Source: Rhodeus uyekii (lineage: Eukaryota > Chordata > Actinopteri > Cypriniformes > Acheilognathidae). Taken from it: a DNA stretch of 64,000 bases. This document shows, in pieces, positions 11,301-21,500 of the stretch; position 1 is the stretch's first letter; the number at the start of each line of letters is the position of its first letter. Where the stretch lies: NCBI GenBank assembly GCA_037043235.1, contig JAWRVZ010000276.1:183501-247500 (forward strand). Direction: 5' to 3'. The position numbers were made by a program, and so were the translations under genes. The notes under the pieces were generated by a model, which searched no databases, was not told where the DNA came from, and saw only the letters and a list, made by a program, of their open reading frames with translations.

Positions 11301-14300
11301 GCCGTTATGTCTCTAGTTGTGTGTGTGCGTGCGCGCGGCTTCGAGTACTCGAGTCGCGTGCGCGCGCGCGTCTGTGACGTCTTTTGTGCCAGTTATGATG
11401 TCTGGTCCCGATACTTTGGTCTGGTTCAGTTTCGTTTTGGATCGGGATTCGGGATTTCATAACTCGTGTGTTCGTCCTTGTCGTGAGACAAGTGTTTTGC
11501 TCATTCTCACGCGCTCTACGTTATGTGAGTGGGCGCGGTTTCAAGCTCTGCTCGTACCGCGGGCTCTCGTGTCCTTGTCCTGTGTTGTAAGCACGCGGTT
11601 CGTGTTTACGTCGGCCACGTGCTTTCATGTTGTGTTTTTGTGATGCATCTTTGTTTAATGTCAACACGCGGCGATTCGCATTGGCTGTGTGTTTGTCTCG
11701 TCAATGTGTAACCCTCCCACCTTGTTTCCCTACTTTAGTTTGATTTGTCCCCAGCTGTGTCCCATTCAATTACCGTTCCTCATGTGTGTACTTAATCCAT
11801 CCGTGTCTGTTGTCTTGTGCTGGTTTCTTGTCGTTTATGGTTGTGTGGTCCTGCCTCTTGTCAAGTTCTGTCAAGTTCTGTCAAGTTCTGTCAAGTTCTG
11901 TCAAGTTCTGTCAAGTTCTGTCAAGTTCTGTCAAGTCAAGTTTCCAGTCCATGTCCATGTCCATGTCCATGTCCATGTCCATGTTCATGTTCAAGTCTAG
12001 TTCATGTTCTAGTCCTAGTCCTGTTTTCCCCCTCGGGGTGGTATTTGTTCTGTTTTATTTTTCGTTTTTGTAACAATAAAATCCCCATTCGTCTGCAACA
12101 TTGAGTCCTCGTCACATCCCTTCACCCAACCTGACACCTGTTGCACACTGATGTGATGACTAGTTATAGTAGTGCTAATAAGCCTATTTAGAGGTGCGGA
12201 TTAATTCAGGTAAGACTGTGTGTAGACATTTTATTATGTGTGTTATGAGGTGGTCCGCAAAATTTTTTGATTACAAATAGTGGTCCACACACACAAAAAG
12301 TTTGAAAACCACTGCTCTAAACCACACGCTCCCACAAGGACATGACAATAGGGCAGTGCCAGAGCTCCGTCACCCAAACACTAGAAACACGACTGAAGTG
12401 ACAGAACCCTGACACTACCAGGACAACTGCAACTTTTAAACTATCTAGACTGCATCTAGACCAGGGGTGGGCAAACTATTTGTCTCGCGGGCCACATTGG
12501 TTTCTTAAAATTGACAGAGGGGCCGGGATTGTTGACGGGGGAGGGGAGGGGGGTTGGTTTGGGGCAAATCCATGACTTTAATATACGAGCGCAAAACTGA
12601 TGTTTGTGTGCGCGTAAATTACATCCGCGAGCGGAAAACAGAAAAAACTAAAATAAAAAACAATAAAAATAACTCACTGCTCTTGACTTTTGTAACTTTA
12701 ATAAATTCAGATATTTTTAATATATAGTGAAGACAATTCAAAGCTATTTTACATTTGATTATTTTAATCAAATTAGCTGAGAGTAATTGCTGGTTCTACC
12801 TGAAAAACACTACTGTGTTTGTTCTTCTGAGCCCTGATGAAGGAACACTAAATACATACTGTTTTATTGAATGAAAGATAAAATATGACAACAGAAGCAT
12901 GAAAATAACTGAAATATATATAGGGACATGACCAGAGCAAAGGCAGGATATACTTCCCTCAATTTAAAATATTTATTGACTTCAAAACTGGTGTATGAGC
13001 TCTAAGTGTCATGTACATTTTATTCTAACGTACATTATATTCCCTCTTGTATTTGCAGGTCATGTTCTTGAATGCAGCAAATAACAACATAACGTTGACA
13101 GCATACAACTTCTTTTCATAAGGTCGTACCTGTGCATTTACTTATAAAAAATCCTAGAAAACTTGTATAAAGTATAGTTTGGTCTTAAATCACTCGACTG
13201 GGACACGTGAAATTACAACAAAACAATACTAATACAATTTAATCGACAGAAAAACCATAATGTAATGTGACTGAATCATATGAGCCTCAGCTCTAGATTG
13301 ACAATCACAGGCGTCCAATCACAACTGACCTCTGGAAAAAAGGGAACTAACCAATGACATTTGATGTTACAAGAGCAAGCTCCGCCCACGACTGACAAAA
13401 ATAAAAATGCTCGCGCGAGCGGGCGAATGTTCGCGCGTGCGCAGATTAGATGTCACGCGCGCGCGAGTGATTATAATGAGCTCGCGGGTACCCGTATTTA
13501 CGCATGTAGCTCTTGCGCTCGTTCCTTTTTAGCACGGAATTAACGCTATAAAGGGGGGTGTAGAGGGGTTTGCGACACACGCCTACTCTCCACCACACTT
13601 TCAGCGCCACTGCCGCGACAAAGTGACATTACAGGGAAATGTAAAATGAAGGTTTAATATAGGTTCGGCAAGTTCGGCGGGCCGGATTAAAAAGCCCAAC
13701 GGGCCGGATATGGCCCGCGGGCCGTAGTTTGCCCACCCCTGATCTAGACCATTTCTAAACTGCCGTTTTGACAAAGTTTCACCAGGACGTTTGAGTCATA
13801 TTTGCTCTTTAATGTAAGAGGGAAATTTATTATTTTTATTTTATCATCATCATTTTGTTTTAAGAAGATAAACCATTGTGCTTATCAACCTTGATTGACA
13901 CAGAGTGGGCAGGTTTTGGTGAGCTTTTGGGCTTGAAATTGTTGACCCAATCTGGCAACACTGAGTGCAAGCATGGTGATGATGAGTTTGAGGTGTTGCA
14001 CTGGCCTCCAAATTCCCCAGATCCCAATCCAAGCATCTGTGGGATGTGCTGGACCAACAGGTTTGATCCATGGCGGCTCCACCTCACAACCTACAGGACT
14101 GGAAGGATCTTCTGCTAACGTCTTTGTGCCAGAAACCACAGGACAGCTTCAGGGCTCTTGCAGAGCTCATGTCTCGGCAGATCTGCGCTGTTTTGGCAGC
14201 ACGTGAAGAACCAACAGCATATGAGGCAGGTTGTCATAATTGCTGTGTCCCTAAAAGTATGTTGTTTTTGTGAAGTAAAAGTATACATTTTAGGGTGTGT

Positions 14301-17300
14301 ATCTTTGGGACACACAGTACTTTTTCATAACCACTTCTTTAATGGACAGTTCTGTTGCTGTGATCCTGTGATCATTTAACCGCCCTGTCAATCATCCTGT
14401 CACAGTTAAAAACATCCACAATCAATTTAATTTCCTACCGTTTGAAAGAGAAAAGGCTCGTTGATCTGCCGGTCATGGGCCTTTCATCCGGTGATGCTCC
14501 TCATGTGTTTACAATTTGCATAAGGGTGCATTTAAAAGTTAATGACCAAACGTGTCATTACAAAAGCTCACAATGGTGTTGCAGATTAAATATAATGTGG
14601 ATAAATATCTTTTCATCAGGTTAGATACTGAAAATTAATCACTCAACCCCCTTTATTTAAACCTCTCAACCATTGAACTCACATACCCGCCATGTTTGTA
14701 GTTAACACTTTTTATCTGTATTTGTAGTTCTAATTGAATCCTCGTCCAAAGTGCAAGGGGTTGTAGGTAATATTAGCTGTTGCTGTGCTGTACAGATTCT
14801 AACCAGAAAAAATAGACCATAATTTCAAATACTACAATTTGGAACACACTAATTCTAATTTTAAATACTATTTAGTACAGATAGTATGCAAATTGGGATG
14901 CAGCGAGTGTTTAGGCTCATCAGTGTACATACAGTTTGAAACTTCTTTAATGCCTCTTTCTCCATATTGGTCACATTTTTGCAAAACTTTAAATAAATTA
15001 AAAAAAAAATATATATTTTTTTTTTAAATCACACATGCTTAATTAAATTACAAAACCCTTTTTTAAAGTAAGCGAACATTACCACAGGAAAAACAATATA
15101 TTTTTTTAAATGATATCAAAATAGTAACAAAGTTATCTTTATACAGCTTTCCTGTAGCTCAACCAGTAGTGCATTGGTGCTTGCAACATCAAGGTCATGG
15201 GTTCGATTCCCAGGGAAAGCAAGAACTGATTAGAATGTCAATGTGTATCTAGAATGCAATGCAAGTCACTTTGGATAAAAGCATCTGATAAATGCATCAA
15301 TATAAATATCTTGCATTGCACTCTGTGTCTATTCCAACTGTTTTCCTTGCATCCTTTTTGCTAGATTTTTTTAATTGCATCTGATTTGTATTAATCTGCA
15401 TATGATCTGGCAATATATAATAGATGTTAATAGACAAAACGACACAAATACAAAGGGAAACAGAGAATGTGAAAGGGAAACAGAGCAGTGTGGTTAAAGA
15501 TCACAGTGCTGCTAACAATAGCAGGATCTGCTGCTTTATGAACACCAGCTGTTTCACTCCGCTTATTACTCACCTCCTGTGAAAGGCATGTTGGCACGGC
15601 AACACTCCCAGCTCATCCTTCACCTTAAAGTCCTCCAGGCACACGGCACACGTCTGCTGTGGAGGGACGCCACACACACCAGAGGGGTGCACACACAAAC
15701 AAGGAGGAAAAGAGGAAACAAAATTACTCGCAAAAGATTTTTAAAACATGGGTCATAAAAAACTATTTGATCATGGGGATCTGAAGTATTATGTCTGTTG
15801 TTTATAATATTGTGACCTTACCTCATTTTATACATATAAAATTTGAATACTCTCCTCCTACAAACTTTGCATCTGAAAGGCGCAAGCTGTTAGTGTATCT
15901 GGCCTTAGATGTTTTAGACCTGAGCTTAACTTAAAAAAAAAAATTCATAATTATGGAAATTTCTTAGATTTCCATTAAATAAATTGTATTAATGTTCCAG
16001 GCTTGGGAATCCCTGTTATTGGCAGGTTTTCTAAGATCTTGGAATCTACGGCATTAAAAAGTGTTCGTCCCCTTCCTGATTTTATATTTTCTTACATGTT
16101 TTTCATACTTAAATGTTTCAGATCATCAAACTAATGTAAATATTAGTCAAAGATAACACAAGTAAACACAAAACGCATTTTTTTAATTAAGGTTGTTATT
16201 ATTAAAGGAAACCCTGTGAAAAAGTGTTTGCCCCCTAAACCTAATAACTGGTTGGTCCTTTAGCAGCAGCAACTGCAATCAAGCGTTTCCAATAACTTGC
16301 AGTGAGTTTTACAGCTGTGGAGGAATTTTGTCCCACTCATCTTTGCAGAATTATTGTAATTCAGCAGCATTGGAGGATTTTCCAGCATGAACTGTCTTTT
16401 TAAGAACATCAACATCTCAATAGGATTTAGGTCAGGATTTGACTAACCACTCCAAACTCTTCATTTAGTGTTTCTTCAGTCATTCAGAGATGGATACTGG
16501 TGTGTTTTGGATCATGTTCTGCTGCAGAACCCAAGTTCCCTTCAGCTTAAATCACGGACAGATGGCCGTACAGATTCTCCAGCAAAATATCCCCAGACCA
16601 TCACATTACCGCCACCATATTTACTGATGGGATGATGTTCTTTTTCTGAAATGTGGTGTTACTTTTACACCAGATGTAACGAGACACACACCTTCCAAAA
16701 AGTTCAACTTTTGTCTCATCAGTCCACAGCTTATTTTCCCAAAAGTCTTGGTGATCATCAAGATGTTTTATGGGAAAAATGAGACGATGCTATTTTTGCT
16801 CAGCAATGGTTTTCTACCATCCTGGGCAATTTACCGCAGTCTCTTTCTTATGCTGGAGTCATGAACTCTTCACTGAGGAACTGAGGCCTGCAGAAGTGGC
16901 CTCTTGGATGAGTCGTCGCTTTGGGTGATTTTGTCTGCTTCACTTTGTCAGGCGGGTCCTATTTAAGTGATTCTTGGTGGAGAACAGGTGTGTCAGTAAA
17001 TCAGGCTGGTGTGGCTAGAGAAACTGAACTCAGGTGTGATACACCACAGTTAAGTTATGCTTTTACAGGGGGGGGTAGACATTTTTTCCACACAGGGCAT
17101 TTTGTTTTCCCCTAATAATAAATTTTGTGTTTACTTGTGTATCTTTGACTAATATTTAAATTTGTCTGATGATCTGTAACATTCAAATGTGACAAACACA
17201 CGAAAGAAATAAGAAACCAGGAAGGGGCGAACACTTTTTCACATCACTGTCGTAAAAGCAATTTCTTACCCCATGAAGATTCAGCTTCTTCGGGTCTCCT

Positions 17301-17775
17301 TTTAAAATGACCTGCAAACGACACAAATGCTAACAGTTAGAGTACAATTACCCTCAACTAACATGATAAAGATGACAGGTATGATCTCTTTAAAGTATTT
17401 CTGCTTACTCTCTCTTACCTCTCTGTATCCAAAGCGCTCACTTTGGGCTTGATGTCTCAATTTACTATTGATGACATAGGAAAGATACAATACAATTATT
17501 GAAAAAATATGAGAAATATAATAATTCACTTATTGGCAACTGTCAATATCAAAGTTAGTTATCCCTAGTTAACCCTAGTTATCCCACTATGATACAACTA
17601 GCCTTTTTAATCCATGAATAATGACTTGGGCAATAATAAACATTTCACTTACTCCTCCACCTTTTTGTAATTATCGCTTTCTGCATGTTGTAAAGCAAAT
17701 CCAATCAACTATTTTCAGTGGTGGACAGTATTTCTACTTGGTTACTGTACATAACTTCACCACTTCATCTGTCTG

Positions 17776-17835
<60 letters not shown>

Positions 17836-18543
17836 CTGCAAAGTGTACTGTTAGACTCACTGCGACTAGTCACAGCACATGTTGTTGCCCTATTGTTGGT
17901 TTGATTGCTTCTATTGCGCTCCTATTTGTAAGTCGCTTTGGATAAAAGGAAAGGAAAGAGATAAACAATATGGATAACTGGATAGTAAGGAAAGAAAACA
18001 AGACAGACTTGTAAAAACTGTCGGCATGCATTATGCACAGGCATATTTAGATTCAGATATTTGAAGCAGTTTGCGTTGACCTGCATTAATAAAACCCATC
18101 AGATCTGTTGGGGACATGAAGCACCCACCTGACGTCTGCATGTGTGCTGTGAGTGCAGATATATACGCCTGTGCATCTGTGTGTTTACCTGTGTGTATGA
18201 GATCAGATTTACCTTATAAAATAGCAGCAGAATATGAGGCTGAGTACGAAGACAAAGATGCCTGTGCCGAAGATAACCATATAGATATTGAGAGGCAGGT
18301 CCTGGAAGCTGACGGATGGCATAGTGCAGGTCTTATTGGAGTAGATCAGTCCCAAACCACAGAAGCACCCTATACACACACACACACACACACACACACG
18401 TTAAGTGAAGCTGATCACTAAAACAGCAGAACATGAAAACAACACAAGAACACAAATATAGCCCTGCCCTCAAGTTACTAGCCACTAGCCATAACTGTTA
18501 ATTCTGACTGGGTTAGAGAGAGAGAGACACACACATAGAGAGC

Positions 18544-18577
<34 letters not shown>

Positions 18578-21500
18578 GAGAAAGAGAGAGAGAGAGAGAG
18601 ACTGGTAATTGTGCATCTATTCTGCAGAAAATGAGTATTGGAAGAGTTTCAGATATTTCAGTATCAAGTGCACAAACAGATTGAATTTAGTAACTTCATA
18701 CAGATTAGTTTTATGATCTCTTGATTACGTTTTTTAAGTGGCAGATGCAGCCGTCAACGGAGGGACAGAAAGATTCAGATTTCATCAAGATCTTCATTTG
18801 AGTTTCATAGATGAAGGAAAGTCTTCCGGTTTGGAACGACATGAGGACGAGTCATTAATGACGCAATTTCCATTTTTGGGTGAACTATCCCTTTAAATAA
18901 ATAATAAGGACGGCACTGGGTATTCTTGAAAACTGGCACAAATAAACAGCAGTTCTTTCATTTCTCTTCACAAGCTGCTCAGATCAACGCAAATCAATCA
19001 CATTGTTATTTAACATCATTTCTGCTGAAATTGAGACGCGTCTCCCTCAAGTAGAGTCAGGCTAAAGAGCAGATCGATCTGAAAGCAGTCTCTACTTCAT
19101 TCTGTCCTCCACAGATACAATAAAGTCTGTTCAAAATATTATTGACAAATGATTTAGAATAGGAGGATTTCCCCCATTCCAGTTCTTCTGTTTCATGTGA
19201 AAATAAATCTTACCTTAAAACTCATCTTTTCTCCCTCGCATTTGGTGTATAATATGTAGTTATTTGAGGGTATTTATGTATGTGTATTTATGTTTGCATG
19301 TGTATATCCATATACGTCTATATAATGTGTGTTCATGCATATATGTATAGGTGTATGTAATTATCACATACGTCATGCGTATGTACATGTGTGTGTATGG
19401 GCATATATCTACATATAGGTGTAGAAGTGTATGTGTGTGTATGTATGGATGCATATTAAAGTGGATATGTAGATGTGTACATAGAAGCAGCGGCAAAGAG
19501 ATTTAGTCACTTTGTTTTTCATTTTTTCTTTTATACTTTATGTACAATTTTCTTCAACCTGTTGTACAGCACTTTGGTTGGCCTTTGGCCATTTTTAAAT
19601 GTGCTCTAGAAATAAACCGAACTTGAACTTGATGTGAAAATATGACCATTCCCCGTCAACAGTCTAGTTATTGATTATCAATCTGCTCTTTTCCTTAAAC
19701 GTCTCCTCGTATAAACATTATCTATTGCTTTTTGTCAATATTTACCATAATATTTACCACAATATTTTCCTGGTTGAGCTACAGGAATGTAGTAAATGAA
19801 TCAAATAAAGCAGAAGATGAGATGTGTGTGTAAGAGAAGATGTGTGTGGATACACAAGCGCACAAGCAAATCTAGGTCACTGTAGTTGCTTGTCATTTAA
19901 AAACAGACACATTTTCTTCAGTAAGAAACGCTAGAGAAAGCCGTTTGTGGAGGATCAACCTGCCGAGTCTCTCGCCCCTTCTTGAGATTAAATGTGCTTT
20001 TTTGCGCTGGAAAACCAGATCCTGAAACACGTTTACCAGCGCTGATCTTTCTGACCGGCTGACCTGACGGCGCACCACAAGAAAAAGATCTGATATCAAA
20101 ATGCAGCATTTTACAATTAATCTAAATAGCTTGATATTACTGATTACTGTTATCATGCAAGTACATATTTACCTTAATATGAATGCTTATTTGCTATTAA
20201 AAGACTTTACTTAGTATTTGAATTTCTGTCATTCTTTACTGTTTTTTATTACATCATGCTGAAAAATTTACTGACTATGTTTGATTATGCAATAATAAAA
20301 AGCCTGCTTTCTTACACAAGTTAATGTCAATCATTTTATCCCTTAAAACTAATCAACATTATGAAAAATTGTCTTCATGCCTTAAAATAGCTTGAATTTC
20401 ACTCTAACCCTTGTTTACTGCAGTAAATGCTGCACAATGACGAGAGGAAATGCAGGTTTAATTCAGCCATAAATGTTTGAACCACAAACTGAATCTGAAG
20501 AAGAGAAAGAGTAAATTATAGTGTCGTAATGAATCGTTTTATGCATCGCTTCTCTAATGAGAAGATGAATGAGACGACAGGTGAACATAATGAACTAGAA
20601 CCAAATCGCAGCGAGTCCTGGAAAGACAGAACCAAAATATAATGACAGCCAAAACAGAACGTAACAAACTTGAACTGTAACAATGTGTAACTGTAACCAT
20701 GTTCCCGTTCTCCATCTCAGAGTCAGAGCTTCTTACACACACTGAACATTACAGAGCGTCAGTGGAGGAACGGATCGGTTACGTGTTTGTGACGTTAGGA
20801 AACGGCTGCTTTCAAACTGCGCTTTCAGTTCACTGCAGCTTTAAGAAGAAGCTGCTTTTCAATAGAATTGACTCTGAAATTTGCACATGGTTTGTCTTAA
20901 AGCTTATTAAAATAACCACATAAACAACATTCAACACTTTGATTTTCACCACAGGCGTCTTTAACAAAAAAGCAGACTGAAAATGTGCATGAAATATTAA
21001 CAACCCCACGAGATTAGAGGCGCTCGTCTGTGAAGCGCAAATATGGAATGACCTATAAATATGAAACAAGGGTGCAATCGAAATATCTTCAGCTCTCAAC
21101 GAACCTCAAGAATGAACCAGATCTAAAACAACGAGCAGATGAAAATATCAATCATCTATTCAAATATCTATTCTAGAATATCTCAATTCTGGTCAATGAT
21201 TATTCAAAAATACAAATCCAAATAGAATTAAAAATAGCTTAACCATACAACGATTTATATTTTCAATTTCTGAATTAATATTATTATTTTAAAATGATTA
21301 TTATTAACATTTATTTAAAATATATATATATAATTAGATATGAATCATAATTTATTAATATTCATTTAGTTCACCAAATCAAATTCAGTGTCACTAACAA
21401 ACAGGAAGTCATTTCTAGTCATGTGACAATAAAAAGAAGGCCTGGTTTCACAGACAAGGCTTAGATTAAGCCAGGACTAAGCTTTAGTTCAGTCAGGACA

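Larger units (their letters stand above)
10304..12314. mobile_element. hAT-type element inserted in the LTR, itself carrying another LTR
   Basis: The ends are CAGTGATTCCCAAACTGTGG on the left and, inverted on the right, CAGTGGTTTTCAAACTTTTT. The flanking 8-bp target duplication is CACTAAAC / CTCTAAAC (7 of 8), the size expected for hAT insertion. GGTCCGCGGACCACTAGTGG near the left end is partly self-complementary. No transposase is recognised, so this is a non-autonomous copy. Without the nested LTR it is about 1.1 kb. Confidence 0.8.
9700..12414 (-). mobile_element. solo LTR (TGTCAGGGTT family), split by a hAT insertion
   Basis: Read on minus, it begins TGTCAGGGTTCTGTC (12414 downwards) and ends CCAAACCGTGACA (9700). 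It is related to the LTR copies at 11239-12136 and 59343-60098; all contain a GAGTCCTC word near the 3' end and an A-rich polyadenylation-like segment. Flanking 5-bp target copies are CTATC on the left and CTACC on the right (4 of 5 match). Without the insert it would be about 700 bp. Positions 10304-12314 plus one target copy are a later insertion. Confidence 0.7.

Noticed and set aside
11689..12104. Ser-Met and Pro-Cys repeat reading frames
   Set aside because: Translation of the decamer and hexamer arrays inside an LTR.
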